From positions 240,977-304,976 of the forward strand of contig JAHBVX010000010.1 in the NCBI GenBank assembly GCA_019637295.1: DNA of 64,000 nt, given 5' to 3'. A program made the translations under genes and the position numbers. Source of the stretch: Polyangiaceae bacterium. GTDB taxonomy: Bacteria > Myxococcota_A > Polyangia > Polyangiales > Polyangiaceae. Shown here one piece after another: positions 25,299-34,947 of the stretch. The notes below the pieces were generated by a model. The model was not told where the DNA came from, ran no database searches, and saw only the letters and a list, made by a program, of their open reading frames with translations. Position 1 is the first letter of the stretch; each line of letters starts with the position of its first letter.

Positions 25299-26246
25299 CT
25301 ACCTGTCCGCCGCCTGACGCAGCAGGCGCCCGACGAAGCGCGCGATCTCGCGCATGCCGTCGACGCCGAGCTGCGCTCCGACGGCGGAGTTGTAGTTGGT
25401 GGTGCCGTTGATGTCGTAGGTGTAGCGGCGTCCCTCGGCGTCTTCGACGAACTCGATGCCCGCGACGTCGATGCCTTCGGCGGCGCACAGCCGGAGGTAG
25501 CTCTTCACGAGCTCGTCCTCTGCGGTCAGCGGCGAGGGCGTGAACTTCGCGCCGCCGTCCGCCGGGCACACGTCCGGCGCGGCGCTCGGCAGGGCGCAGC
25601 CGTCGTCCGGGCACAGCTCGAAGCCGTCCCGGGTGTCGCTGCGCAGCGCGTACAAGAAGCGGCCGTCCACGATCTCGACCCGGGTGATGAACGGCTCCTT
25701 CGGCGCGATGTACTGCTGCAGTAGGACCTGACCGCGGGGCCCGGGGTCGAAGGAGCCCGAGTCGAGGTGGGCCTCGAGCTCGCGAGCGTCGCGGAACAGC
25801 GAGATGCCGAGGCCCTTGCCGCCCTGGTTGTGCTTGGTGATGAACGAACCGTCGAAGTCGCGGGCCAAAGACAAGAGCTCGGCGCGTCCGACGGCGAGCA
25901 CCGTCCGTGGCGTCCGAATGCCGTGGCGGCGCAGCGCGAGGTCCTGGCGCAGCTTGCTGATCTCCAGACCGAACGCGCGCGAGCCGTTCACGACGCGTCG
26001 CCCGTAGTGCTCGAGGTAGGCGAGCCACTCGATGGTCAGTCCGACGCTCTCCTCGTGGCCGCGGGTGTGGGACGACGGGCTCATGCGGTTGACGTAGACG
26101 CCCGGCTCGGGCGCCGCGCCCGGGTCGAGCTTGCCGTGGTGGACCTCGATCAGCCGGTAGCGCAGCCCCTCGGCCTCGAGCCCGGACCGAAGCCCGGGCA
26201 GCCAGTCGGGGTTCTCGTACAGGATGTGGACGTCCGCGCTCGTCAT
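25299..26246 (-). CDS. ATP-grasp ligase, RimK-like
   Basis: The 315-residue protein is an ATP-grasp carboxylate-amine ligase. It shows the pre-ATP-grasp motif VYVNRMSPSSHTRGH, ISKLRQDLALRRHGIRTPRT, the Lys/Gly loop SFITKHNQGGKGLGI, EPFITRVEIVDGRF and the metal-binding end GIEFVEDAEGRRYTYDINGTTN. Relatives include glutathione synthase and RimK, which ligate amino acids to peptides or proteins; the substrates here are unknown. I use the ATG at 26246 since the upstream extension lacks conserved sequence. The DUF3820 gene follows nine bases later. Confidence 0.85.
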   Translation of the reverse strand: MTSADVHILYENPDWLPGLRSGLEAEGLRYRLIEVHHGKLDPGAAPEPGVYVNRMSPSSHTRGHEESVGLTIEWLAYLEHYGRRVVNGSRAFGLEISKLRQDLALRRHGIRTPRTVLAVGRAELLSLARDFDGSFITKHNQGGKGLGISLFRDARELEAHLDSGSFDPGPRGQVLLQQYIAPKEPFITRVEIVDGRFLYALRSDTRDGFELCPDDGCALPSAAPDVCPADGGAKFTPSPLTAEDELVKSYLRLCAAEGIDVAGIEFVEDAEGRRYTYDINGTTNYNSAVGAQLGVDGMREIARFVGRLLRQAADR

Positions 26247-26307
26247 GGCTCGGAGCCTGGGGCCTGCGGGCCCGCGCGACAAGCGCCGAGCGGAGTCGGC
26301 TTCGCGC

Positions 26308-27513
26308 TCACGTGTCGGCGAGGACCACGCAGTTTCGGCCCGAGCGCTTCGCGCGATAGAGCGCCTGGTCGGCGCGGTGCTGCAGCTCGTCCGTCGAGCT
26401 CGGGCCGATGGCCACGGCGCAGCCTATGCTGACGGTCACGCGGAAGCGCTGGCCGTCGTGCTCGAACTGGTGAGCCTCGATGGCGCGGCGGATCCGCTCG
26501 GCCGCGACCCCCGCCCCGGCGAGCGGGGTGCCTCGCAGGAGCACCACGAACTCCTCGCCGCCGACGCGGGCGACCACGTCCTCGGTGCGCACGTTGGCCT
26601 GCAGGAGCTCGACCAGGCCGACGAGCACGGCGTCACCCGCGGCGTGCCCCCGGGTGTCGTTCACCTGCTTGAAGTGGTCCGCGTCGAGCGCCACCAGGCT
26701 CACGGGAGTGCCGTGACGCGCGCAGAAGGCCAGGTCCCGCTCGAGCTGCTCCACGAAATAGCGCCGATTGTGCGCGCCGGTCAGCGCGTCCCGCACGCTC
26801 GACTCGTACAGCTCTCGCGCCATCACGCGCAGCTTGGCCTCCGCGTCCGTGCGCTCCGCCTCGTAGGTCACGGCGATGAACGCCATCACCGCGACGTAAC
26901 AGCAGAACAAGAGCGCCTTGCCGGCTGGCGGCGCGCCCACACCAGCCACGAGCCAGCCCGAGCTGAACAGGAGGCCCATGACGGTGATCTCGACCATGAG
27001 CACGAGCGCGAGGTACTTCGCCGCGCGCGCGCCCAGAAACAGCGCGGCCACCATGGGGATGGTCGGCAGCACCCCGAACACCGGCGCGTCGAGCCCTCCG
27101 GAGCCGACCGAGATGAGCGGCAGCGCGGTGGCGGTGGCGACGATTGGGAACATCGCCCCGGCGCGGAGCGAGCCGGTGAGCTTGAGCACGAACGGGCCGG
27201 CGAGCATCGCCAGCTCGACCACCCCCAGCATCAGCCAGAACCCGAGGGGCGGCGTGCGGCCCAGGCCGACCCGGATCACGGCGCTGAGCAGCGCGAGCAC
27301 GGCCGCGCCGTGACAGGCGATGACCATCACTCGGGCCCGCCGGACGGCGTCCGGCCCGGGCTGGCTGTGCACGCCAAAATAGCGGAGATAGCGCTCGCGC
27401 CAGCCCTGGGCGGTCGGGCCCAGGGAGGGCGCGTCGACGGGGGACGAGCGGGTCGCCCCACGGCGCACCGTGGGGGCCATCGACGCCAACTGCAACGACT
27501 TCGCCGCCATCAA
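26308..27513 (-). CDS. Membrane-bound GGDEF diguanylate cyclase
   Basis: The 401-residue protein has an N-terminal membrane sensor with five or six hydrophobic segments between about residues 60 and 220, then a short coiled-coil linker and a GGDEF domain. The active-site motif GGEEF is intact, and RTED five residues upstream forms the RxxD inhibitory site. It should synthesise c-di-GMP in response to a membrane or periplasmic cue. It is a single gene and adds a third c-di-GMP enzyme to the window besides the REC-EAL and FHA-GGDEF pair. Confidence 0.92.
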   Translation of the reverse strand: MMAAKSLQLASMAPTVRRGATRSSPVDAPSLGPTAQGWRERYLRYFGVHSQPGPDAVRRARVMVIACHGAAVLALLSAVIRVGLGRTPPLGFWLMLGVVELAMLAGPFVLKLTGSLRAGAMFPIVATATALPLISVGSGGLDAPVFGVLPTIPMVAALFLGARAAKYLALVLMVEITVMGLLFSSGWLVAGVGAPPAGKALLFCCYVAVMAFIAVTYEAERTDAEAKLRVMARELYESSVRDALTGAHNRRYFVEQLERDLAFCARHGTPVSLVALDADHFKQVNDTRGHAAGDAVLVGLVELLQANVRTEDVVARVGGEEFVVLLRGTPLAGAGVAAERIRRAIEAHQFEHDGQRFRVTVSIGCAVAIGPSSTDELQHRADQALYRAKRSGRNCVVLADT

Positions 27514-27549
27514 AGAGCGTAACGGACGCTGGACGCTGGAGTTAAGGAG

Positions 27550-29382
27550 TCAAGGGGGGCTGGCCGTGGCTCCCGGGTCGAGCAACCCCCGCCTCAGGAA
27601 GGCCAACAGTGCCCGGCGCTCCGCCGCCGACAGCTCGAAGGCGCGGGCGTCCGGGTCGAAGCTCGCGGGTCCGACGCCGAGGCCCGGCCCGGAGCCGTCC
27701 CGGTAGAAGTCGACCACCTGCTCCAGGGTTCGGAAGGCGCCGTTGTGGAAGTAGGGCGCGGTCAGCGCCAGGTTGCGGAGGGTGGGCGTCTTGAAGGCGT
27801 GGGCGTCGCGGTCCAGCCCCGTGATCGCGCCTCGCCCCCGGTCCGGGTCGAGCCGTGCGACGCCCGGGCCCGCCGGGACCCCGAGGGCGCTCACCTCGCT
27901 GCGGGTGAAGCGCGGCGGCAGTGCGCCGCTGGTGAGCGGCAGGCGATGGCAGCGGGTGCAGCGCGCGTGGCCGAACAGCACGTCGAAGCCGCGCAGCTCT
28001 TCCGCGCCGAGCGCGGCCTCGTCGCCCCGCACGAAGCGCTCGAACGGCGTGTCGGCGAGCACCAGGGTGCGCTCGAACTCGCCGAGCGCCGTCTTCACGC
28101 TCGCGGCGTCCACCTCGACGCCGAACGCCGCGCGCATCCGGGCGGTCAGCTCGGCGTCCTTCGACAGTCGCGCCAGGATCTCTGGCCAGCGGCCCTGCAG
28201 GTCGCGCTCCACGGCGAGCTCGATCTGCCGCTCGAGGGTGCTGGCGCGGCCGTCCCAGAAGAACATGGGCTCGAACGCCACGTTCCACAGGCCTGGCACG
28301 TCGCGCGCGAGGGCCGAGCCGTCAGCCGCGCGAGGGCGGACGGGGCCCGACGACAGCGCGTGACTCGCTCGGTGGCAGCTCGCGCAGCTCATCGTGGCGT
28401 CGCGGCTCAGCCGCTCGTCGAAGAACAGCGCGCGCCCGAGCGCGGCGCGATCCGCGCGTGGCGGCGCGCCGCGCAGGCGAGGGAACACCGCCACGCTGAT
28501 GGGCTCCTCGTGGGCGACCTCGGCGCTCGGGCGCGCCGCCAGATACGGCGCGGGCACCGCCGCCCCCCGCGCCGCCAGGAGCTTCCGCAGCTCCGCGCCG
28601 AGTCGGCCGCTGAGCATCAACCCGCGCAGCTTGTTGGTCAGACGCGACTTCGGCGGCTGCGCGTCGAGCCAGGCGTCGAACGCCGTGACCGCGTCGAGCA
28701 GGCCATCCGGAGCTGCTTCGCGTCCGACCGCCGCATCGCGAACCCGGCGGGCTGCTGCGACCAGGGCTCGGCCGCCGTCGACGGCGTCGATGCGCTCTTC
28801 CTCGAGGCTCTCGCACAGCGAGCCATCGAGTATCTGGCCCCAGCGGAACACCCCGCGGCTCAGCGCGAGGGCGATCTCGGGCTCCCGCAGCGCCATCACG
28901 CGCGCCTCGCTGGGCGCCACCGCGACCGCCGGCCGAGTGCGGGTGAGCGCTGCGTCCAGCGCGTCGAAGTCCGGCGGCGAGGCGAGGAGGGCGTCACGCA
29001 GGGCGGCGAGCCCCAACTCCGCCGGCACCTCCTCGGGCTCGTCCTGGGGCGGCTCGAGCTGCGAGCCATAGGTGAACAGCGCCGACAGCGGCAGCAGCCG
29101 ACGCCAGGCTCGGCGCAGCTCGAGATACGCCGCCCACGCCGCGTCCCGGTCTCGGCGGGTCGCCTCGGCCTGCAGCCGCGAGAACGCGCTCACCACGGCC
29201 TCTGCCTCCCCGGTCAACACGGGACGCAGCGCGCGCTCGAGGGGGCTCGCCTCCCGAGCAGCGACCGCCGCGCTCGCGCTCGCGGCTGCCCCCGCGCTGC
29301 CGGCGTCGTGGCGCTCCGGTGACGAGCGGCACGACGTGGCTGCCAGCGCGACGAGCAGCCAGACGCCTGCACGCGAATGCAC
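27550..29382 (-). CDS. Di-haem cytochrome c peroxidase/MauG-like lipoprotein with N-terminal helical extension
   Basis: Two c-type haem motifs, CASCH and CTRCH, lie in the C-terminal half with the GRALFFDERLSRD start, FWDGRASTLERQ and the KTPTLRN segment of bacterial di-haem peroxidases. These reduce hydrogen peroxide or oxidise a partner. The N-terminus has a signal with lipobox (ATSC) and then about 250 extra residues, mainly helical and charged, not found in classical CcpA. I choose a GTG start (29382) placing the signal at the beginning; the longer frame runs into the repeat at 29449-29474. The product is 610 residues, against about 350 for the simple enzyme. Confidence 0.88.
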   Translation of the reverse strand: MHSRAGVWLLVALAATSCRSSPERHDAGSAGAAASASAAVAAREASPLERALRPVLTGEAEAVVSAFSRLQAEATRRDRDAAWAAYLELRRAWRRLLPLSALFTYGSQLEPPQDEPEEVPAELGLAALRDALLASPPDFDALDAALTRTRPAVAVAPSEARVMALREPEIALALSRGVFRWGQILDGSLCESLEEERIDAVDGGRALVAAARRVRDAAVGREAAPDGLLDAVTAFDAWLDAQPPKSRLTNKLRGLMLSGRLGAELRKLLAARGAAVPAPYLAARPSAEVAHEEPISVAVFPRLRGAPPRADRAALGRALFFDERLSRDATMSCASCHRASHALSSGPVRPRAADGSALARDVPGLWNVAFEPMFFWDGRASTLERQIELAVERDLQGRWPEILARLSKDAELTARMRAAFGVEVDAASVKTALGEFERTLVLADTPFERFVRGDEAALGAEELRGFDVLFGHARCTRCHRLPLTSGALPPRFTRSEVSALGVPAGPGVARLDPDRGRGAITGLDRDAHAFKTPTLRNLALTAPYFHNGAFRTLEQVVDFYRDGSGPGLGVGPASFDPDARAFELSAAERRALLAFLRRGLLDPGATASPP

Positions 29383-29448
29383 GCGGAGGGTTGTAGCGCG
29401 AAACGAGGCGGGGCCAACCGCGCCTCTCCCGAGCAAGCAGCAGCAGGC

Positions 29449-29474
29449 GCCAAGACTGCCCAAGTCGAGGCTAC
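29449..29474 (-). repeat. Partial copy of the CTAG-bounded dispersed element (left end)
   Basis: Read on the minus strand this 26-base block begins GTAGCCTCG and contains GACTTGGGCAGTCTTGGC, identical to the matching part of copy 1. Only two of 26 bases differ from that copy. The similarity stops abruptly after TTGGC, and I find no right end. Confidence 0.6.
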
Positions 29475-29585
29475 TCCCGACAGCCGCTCCCGCGTCGAAT
29501 CAACAAGGGTTTGCGGTGCTTGCATCAAAATCAGCGCGCATCGCTCACCCGGTCACCGTATGCTTCCGGGCGGAGGCTCCGTGTC

Positions 29586-30965
29586 GTGATCCGTCGTGCC
29601 ATCGTCCAGGCTTCGGTGCTGCAGGTGCTGCTGTTCGCGAGCGGCTGCTCGTCGTCCGGCGAGGAGCCCGGCGAGCCCGCCGTCCCGCGTCCGCCGGACG
29701 TCGAGGCCCAGGCGGCGCGCGCGGCGTGCGAGTACGACGTGGGAGCGCCCCCGTCGAGCACCCTCGGCGAGTCGGATCCCATCGGTAAGCGCATCCCGGT
29801 CGATCACATCTTCTTGTTGATGCTCGAGAACCGCTCCTTCGATCACTATTTCTCGAAGCTACCCCAGTACGGCCAGCCGGACGTGACGGTGGCGGACGAG
29901 TCGTTCACCAACCTCGACCAGAACGGCGTCGCCGTCGCGTGGCACAAGACCGACGAGTACTGCATCGAAGACCCGGCACACGGCTGGGCCGGCAGCCACC
30001 GCCAGTGGAACGCCGGCAAGAACGACGGCTTCGTGCTCGACAACGAGCCCGGGGGTGCCCGAGCCATGGGCTACCTCGACCACACGGATCTGCCCTTCTA
30101 CTACGAGCTCGCGACGAAGTTCGCGATCGGGGACCGCTACTTCTCGTCGATGCTCGGTCCCACCTGGCCCAATCGCATGTTCTTCTACAGCGGCTCGAGC
30201 CACGGGCTGACGAAGAACACGCTGCCCACGGACGTGAACGCGCCCAGCATCTTCTCCGCGTTGATCGAGCGGCGCGTGGAGTGGAAGGTGTATCGCTCCA
30301 ACCTGCCCCCCGCGGCCATGTTCCTGAGCACCTGGCTCGACAGCGTCAAGGGTTGCTCGGATCCCGAGGCGGGCGCCTGCCGCCTCGCGGAGATCGAAGA
30401 GCTGTTCGGGGATCTGGCCAAGGGCAAGCTGCCGCCGGTCACCTTCATCGATCCCGAGTATTCCACCGGCATCTACGAGACGAGCGAGCATCCGCCCGGC
30501 AACCCGCACTACGGGCAACATTTCACCTGGCGCATCGTGGACGCGCTCACCAAGAGCCCACTTTGGAAGCGCTCGGTGCTGTTCATCACCTACGACGAGC
30601 ACGGCGGCTTCGCCGATCACGTGCCGCCGCCGTCGGCTTGTCACCCGGGTAACGGCGAGCCGGAGGACACCACCTACGGCACCTTCGATCGCCTCGGGTT
30701 CCGCGTGCCGCTGATCGTCGTCTCGCCCTACGCCAAGAAGGGCTTCGTGTCCCACGTCGATCGGGACCACACGGCCGTGCTGCGCTTCGTGCAGGCGCGA
30801 CACGGGATCGGCGCCTTCAGTCGGCGTGACGCCAACTCGGACGCGCTGATGGACCTGTTCGACTTCGACGCGCCGCCCCACCTGGTGCCGCCCCAGTTCC
30901 CGGAGCCCGTCATCGATCCGGTCAAGGTCGCCGAGTGCGAGCAGGCATTCCCCGGCGGGAAGTAG
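29586..30965 (+). CDS. Phospholipase C / acid phosphatase-type phosphoesterase, lipoprotein
   Basis: The 459-residue protein starts at a GTG preceded nine bases upstream by GGAGG and has a lipobox (FASGC). It belongs to the phosphoesterase family of PlcH/PlcN phospholipases C and AcpA acid phosphatases. The nucleophile/metal region HIFLLMLENRSFDHYF, a GPTWPNRMF segment, and ITYDEHGGFADHVPPP with metal and catalytic residues are visible, as is the late HVDRDHTAVLRFV. It should act outside the cytoplasm on phospholipids or other phosphodiesters. It leads a same-strand run of four genes with a 20-base gap to the next. Confidence 0.9.
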   Translation: MIRRAIVQASVLQVLLFASGCSSSGEEPGEPAVPRPPDVEAQAARAACEYDVGAPPSSTLGESDPIGKRIPVDHIFLLMLENRSFDHYFSKLPQYGQPDVTVADESFTNLDQNGVAVAWHKTDEYCIEDPAHGWAGSHRQWNAGKNDGFVLDNEPGGARAMGYLDHTDLPFYYELATKFAIGDRYFSSMLGPTWPNRMFFYSGSSHGLTKNTLPTDVNAPSIFSALIERRVEWKVYRSNLPPAAMFLSTWLDSVKGCSDPEAGACRLAEIEELFGDLAKGKLPPVTFIDPEYSTGIYETSEHPPGNPHYGQHFTWRIVDALTKSPLWKRSVLFITYDEHGGFADHVPPPSACHPGNGEPEDTTYGTFDRLGFRVPLIVVSPYAKKGFVSHVDRDHTAVLRFVQARHGIGAFSRRDANSDALMDLFDFDAPPHLVPPQFPEPVIDPVKVAECEQAFPGGK

Positions 30966-30985
30966 CCGAGTAGTATGACCGTCCC

Positions 30986-32785
30986 ATGGAGGGACCGGAC
31001 AGCCAGGAGCCGAAGCGCACCGAGGACGACTCGGTGCCGCCGAGCGCGCTGGTGCCCAAGCGGCGCACCTGGCTCGTGCTGCTCATCGTGCTGCTGGTGC
31101 TCGGTGGGGGTGTCACTGCGGTCGTGCTCCTCGTGCGGGGCGCCACCGACCCGATGACGGTGCTCGTCGCCGTGGAGCTCGAGGGCCCGTGGTGGCACGG
31201 CAGCAAGCCGAGCGCCATCATCGCCGACCGCGTCGCCGAGCGGCTCGAGGCGCTGGGGTTCAAGCCGCTGAAGGCGGGCGATCCGGAGCTGACCGCGCTG
31301 CTGGAAGACGCGGAGTCCCCGGAGCAGGCGGCGAAGGCCGTCGGAGCGGCGTTCGTGATCGGCGGCCGCCTCGAGCCACAGGTGATCGAACATCCGCTCG
31401 AGCGCGCCTACTTCGAGACGCGCGTGCAAGGCACCATCACCCTCACCCCGGTGGGCGAAGCGGCCGCGGACGTGGGGGAGGTCAGCAGCTGGTCCGGCGC
31501 TCCGGCGCGCGAGACGGCGCTCGAGCTGCTCGCGCGCGCCCTCGCGGACAAGGTCTTCGACGCCGCCATCCCCGCCATCATGGCCGATCCACGCCTCACC
31601 CAGATGATCGCGGGCCCCGTCGAGGACAAGGCGCGGGTCGGCCTCGCGCGGGGCTACGTCGAGCTGCGTGCGAAGTCCCTGTCCACCGCGCGCGCCGCGT
31701 ACGACGCCTTGCCCCTCGAGCGCAAGGCCAAGGAGCTGTCGCGTCACGAGGTGCGCTATCACGGCGCGTTCGACCGCAACGTGGCGCTCGCCGCGGTCTC
31801 CGAGAAGGGAGTGCTGCTGCGTGAGGTTCGCTGGCGTCCTTTCTTCTCGCCGGGCAAGAACGAGCTCGCGTACCACGACGAGCTCGAGCGGCTCTTGTGG
31901 CTGTCGCCCGACGGCGCCCGCGAAGAGGTCATCTTCGAGGGCTACAACATCTTCGGCTACCCCGACGCGGACGCGAAGGGTCAGCGGGTAGTGTTGATCG
32001 AAGACTTGTTTGGTGCGGCGCGGGCCATCACGCTGCTCGAGGGCACGGCAGCAGCCAAGCGGCTGCGCGTGGACGGGCGCCGTTGGCCCGGGGAGCCCAA
32101 GGTCTCGCCGGACGGCTCGCGGGTGGCGCTGTGGGATCGCGCCTGTCGTCGCTGCCCGGCCCGCCTGCTCGTGCTCGCCCTGCCGAACGCCGAGCAGCTG
32201 TTCGCCAGCGAAGAGGGAGAGACCTCCCTCGCTGGCTTCACCTGGCTCGGGCCCAGCACCATCGCGATGCTCGAGCGTCCGGCGCCGGCCAAGGGCAGCG
32301 ACACCGACGACGACTCCGCGCACGCGAGCGCCCGGGGCGAGCAGCGGCTGGTGGAGGTCGAGCTGTCCACCGACCCGGTGCGCACCGTGGTGCTCCACAC
32401 CTCGGTTGCCGGTGAGTCCTACGGCCCACCCACGTGCAGTCGCGACGGACGCTACGTGGCCATGACCCGCTACGGCGACTACGCCGCCGGCTTGGCGGTG
32501 TTCGACCGCACCGAGAAGAAGCTCTCCGTGCACTCGACGGACGTGCGCGTCGAGCGGCCCGTGCTGTCCCCGGACGGCACCACCGTCGCCTTCCAGACCA
32601 GCGGCGACATCGCGCTGCTCGCGCTCGCCGACGGCAAGCTCACGCGACTGACGCGCAACCCATTCGTCGAGCGCTATCCGCTGTTCTCGCGGGATGGCCG
32701 CCGCGTGTGGTTCGAGTCGCAGAGCCGCGACCCCAGCTTCGATCGCAAGAACCTGGGCGTCGCGGCGTCGGTCACGCTGCCATGA
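30986..32785 (+). CDS. Membrane-anchored TolB-like beta-propeller protein
   Basis: The 599-residue protein has one membrane segment (about 28-52; a run of Val, Leu and Ile), a first extracytoplasmic region of about 200 residues that resembles a TolB N-terminal-like alpha/beta domain (VGAAFVIGGRLEP), and a C-terminal beta-propeller with WD40/TolB-type blades (KVSPDGSRVALWD, CSRDGRYVAMTRYGDY, VLSPDGTTVAFQTSG, LFSRDGRRVWFES). A CRRC pair occurs in one blade. It overlaps the next gene by four bases (ATGA), so it is probably a partner of that membrane protein. The role is unknown; a scaffold or sensor at the envelope is plausible. Confidence 0.75.
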   Translation: MEGPDSQEPKRTEDDSVPPSALVPKRRTWLVLLIVLLVLGGGVTAVVLLVRGATDPMTVLVAVELEGPWWHGSKPSAIIADRVAERLEALGFKPLKAGDPELTALLEDAESPEQAAKAVGAAFVIGGRLEPQVIEHPLERAYFETRVQGTITLTPVGEAAADVGEVSSWSGAPARETALELLARALADKVFDAAIPAIMADPRLTQMIAGPVEDKARVGLARGYVELRAKSLSTARAAYDALPLERKAKELSRHEVRYHGAFDRNVALAAVSEKGVLLREVRWRPFFSPGKNELAYHDELERLLWLSPDGAREEVIFEGYNIFGYPDADAKGQRVVLIEDLFGAARAITLLEGTAAAKRLRVDGRRWPGEPKVSPDGSRVALWDRACRRCPARLLVLALPNAEQLFASEEGETSLAGFTWLGPSTIAMLERPAPAKGSDTDDDSAHASARGEQRLVEVELSTDPVRTVVLHTSVAGESYGPPTCSRDGRYVAMTRYGDYAAGLAVFDRTEKKLSVHSTDVRVERPVLSPDGTTVAFQTSGDIALLALADGKLTRLTRNPFVERYPLFSRDGRRVWFESQSRDPSFDRKNLGVAASVTLP

Positions 32786-34941
32786 GCCGAGACGGCGAGC
32801 TCGAGGCGGAGCCAAGCTCCGTCCACCACGCGCAGATCGCTCCCGAGCCCGAGCTCGAGCCGCCGGTGCTCTCCGGCGAGACGGAGCTGTTCTTCGGCAT
32901 GCAGGGGGATCGCTTGCGGCGGCGCGCGCGCTGGGCCGGCGTCATCCTGCTGCTCTCGCCGCTCATCCCGTACGAGACGGTGGACGACGTCCCCCAGTTC
33001 TCCTGGCAGATCCTGAGCGAGCTCCCTCCCGCGGCGATCCTCGCGGCCTTCGCGCTCTCGCTCGCGGGGGCGGCCATCGGGGCGGCCTCCGTCTGGGCCA
33101 AGCGCTCGGTAGTGCTGGCGTTGGTCGCGCTCACGGCGCTCGCGGTGGCCATCCTGGTCGGCACCATCGGCGCGGGCCGCGCCGCCTGGGACGTGCTGCC
33201 TCTGCCGGACAGCCTCACGGATCGACCGCTGTCGCTCTTGCTCGGTATGGCCATGGCGGGGGCTGGGCTGAACTTGGCGTTCAAGCCCCACACGCGTTCG
33301 ATCGGGCGCATCCTGCTGGCGTCGGCCTTCGTCGTGCTCGTCGCCTTCTACCTCTGGCCCACGCGGGGAGAGCGACCCATCGGCACGCTGTTTGGACTCT
33401 TGCTGCTGCTCCCCCAGCTGCCGGGGTTTCGCTACGTGCTCGGCTACGGGCTCATCCTGGTCGTGCTCTGCTTTCCGGCGCTGGTCGCGGTGCTGTGCGG
33501 GGTGCTCGCGCTCACGCCGCCGTCGCGCGAGCCGCGGCTGCTCAGCTGGGCCATGACCTTCGGGTTTCCGGCGCTGCTCGCGCTGTTCGTGTTTCGCTCG
33601 CTCCTCCTGCACTTCGGGGACTCCAGTCTGCCGGGCACGGTGGGGAGCGTCGCGGTGCTCGCCGCGCTCCTCGGCGTGGGAGCCGCCTCCATCGAGCGGA
33701 TCGGTGAGCTTGCGTCCATGCGCTTCGACGATCCGGAGCGCGGCTCGGGCTGGTCCACCCGAGCCGTACTCCTCGGGTGCGCGGCGGGCGCCGGCTCTTC
33801 GCTCGCCGTCGCGATCGTGCTCGCCCTGCCGCCCAAGAAGGGCGTCGCCTGGACCTTGGGCCCGCCCTCGGCCGAGCGTGACCGGCTGTTCGGCGAGCTG
33901 CTCCCGAGCTGGAGTCGCATGCGCGCCCACTGGGACCGAAGCTTGAGATCCGGCAGCAGCGCCGAGCAGCTCGTGGAGCTCAAGGCAAAGGAGCGCGAGA
34001 TCGAGCAAGCGCTGGCCGTCGTGGAGCCCGACGTCAAGCTCACGGTGCTGCGGCTGCTGCGTCAGTCTCGGGATCTGGATCTGGCAGGCAGGCGCTGGTT
34101 TCGTCTGGTCAGCGACGTCAACGAGGCCAATCGCCAGGCTGGCTACCCCTACTACGTCGATCCGTCCTTCGTGATCCGCAGCACGCGGGATGGTCTCGAC
34201 CGTCGCGTCGCGCTCAGGACCTACCGCATCGATGCCGTGCGCCCGGTGCTCGCCGGTGGCCAGTCCTTCGCCACGCTGCACGTTCGTCGCCTGGCCGGCA
34301 GCGGTGGGCACGAGCGGCTGCTTGGCTTCTCTCGCGACGTGCAGCCCTTCGCTCTCGTCGTGCTCGACGAGATCGAGCCCGAGGTCAGCGAGTGGCAGAA
34401 GCTCGGCACCCTATCGCCCCCGCTGTGCTCGAGTTCCGCGCTGGCCTCGCCCGCAAACCTCGCCTGCGGCCGGGCGCTGGCGCGTGTGCTCGACACGGGC
34501 AGCCTCAACGGCGCGCTGGTCGCCGTCACCGAGCGGCACGAGCTCCAGCACCAGATCGACGGCCCGCACCTGCCGCTCGCGCCAGTGGTCCGCGATGCGC
34601 TCGCGGGCTACGCGCCGCCGATCCGGGAGCGGGTCAATCGCGAGCTCAGCGCCTACCTCGCCGAGCTGGCCACCCCAGCCGGTCCGGTGGAGCTCGGTCT
34701 GGTCGCCTTCTATCGCATGAGCCTCGGGCGGCCCGGCACCTTTCAGCACTTCATCGCGCTGCTCGCGGTCTCGTTGCTCGCGGACGTGCCCGTGAAGACC
34801 TTGCGCTCCGACGCCGAGGCCCTGGACGCCGAGTTCACCAGGCTGTTCGCCCTCGACCGCGCCGCGCTCACCGAGCACGCCCGGCGCGCTTACCGGCGCG
34901 GGTTCGGCGTCGCGCTGGCGGACGTGACAGCCGCCCCTTGA
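32782..34941 (+). CDS. Polytopic membrane protein with C-terminal HExxH (putative metallopeptidase)
   Basis: The 719-residue protein has about nine hydrophobic segments between residues 50 and 370, followed by a soluble domain of about 340 residues. That domain contains HELQH at 586-590 and a conserved-looking NRELSAYLAEL with Glu621, 31 residues later, an arrangement compatible with a gluzincin-type zinc site (HExxH plus distal Glu). I do not recognise the family. Translation is coupled to the upstream propeller protein and the next gene begins six bases after its stop. A membrane-tethered protease acting with the propeller is a reasonable hypothesis, not shown. Confidence 0.7.
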   Translation: MSRDGELEAEPSSVHHAQIAPEPELEPPVLSGETELFFGMQGDRLRRRARWAGVILLLSPLIPYETVDDVPQFSWQILSELPPAAILAAFALSLAGAAIGAASVWAKRSVVLALVALTALAVAILVGTIGAGRAAWDVLPLPDSLTDRPLSLLLGMAMAGAGLNLAFKPHTRSIGRILLASAFVVLVAFYLWPTRGERPIGTLFGLLLLLPQLPGFRYVLGYGLILVVLCFPALVAVLCGVLALTPPSREPRLLSWAMTFGFPALLALFVFRSLLLHFGDSSLPGTVGSVAVLAALLGVGAASIERIGELASMRFDDPERGSGWSTRAVLLGCAAGAGSSLAVAIVLALPPKKGVAWTLGPPSAERDRLFGELLPSWSRMRAHWDRSLRSGSSAEQLVELKAKEREIEQALAVVEPDVKLTVLRLLRQSRDLDLAGRRWFRLVSDVNEANRQAGYPYYVDPSFVIRSTRDGLDRRVALRTYRIDAVRPVLAGGQSFATLHVRRLAGSGGHERLLGFSRDVQPFALVVLDEIEPEVSEWQKLGTLSPPLCSSSALASPANLACGRALARVLDTGSLNGALVAVTERHELQHQIDGPHLPLAPVVRDALAGYAPPIRERVNRELSAYLAELATPAGPVELGLVAFYRMSLGRPGTFQHFIALLAVSLLADVPVKTLRSDAEALDAEFTRLFALDRAALTEHARRAYRRGFGVALADVTAAP

Positions 34942-34947
34942 AGCAAC

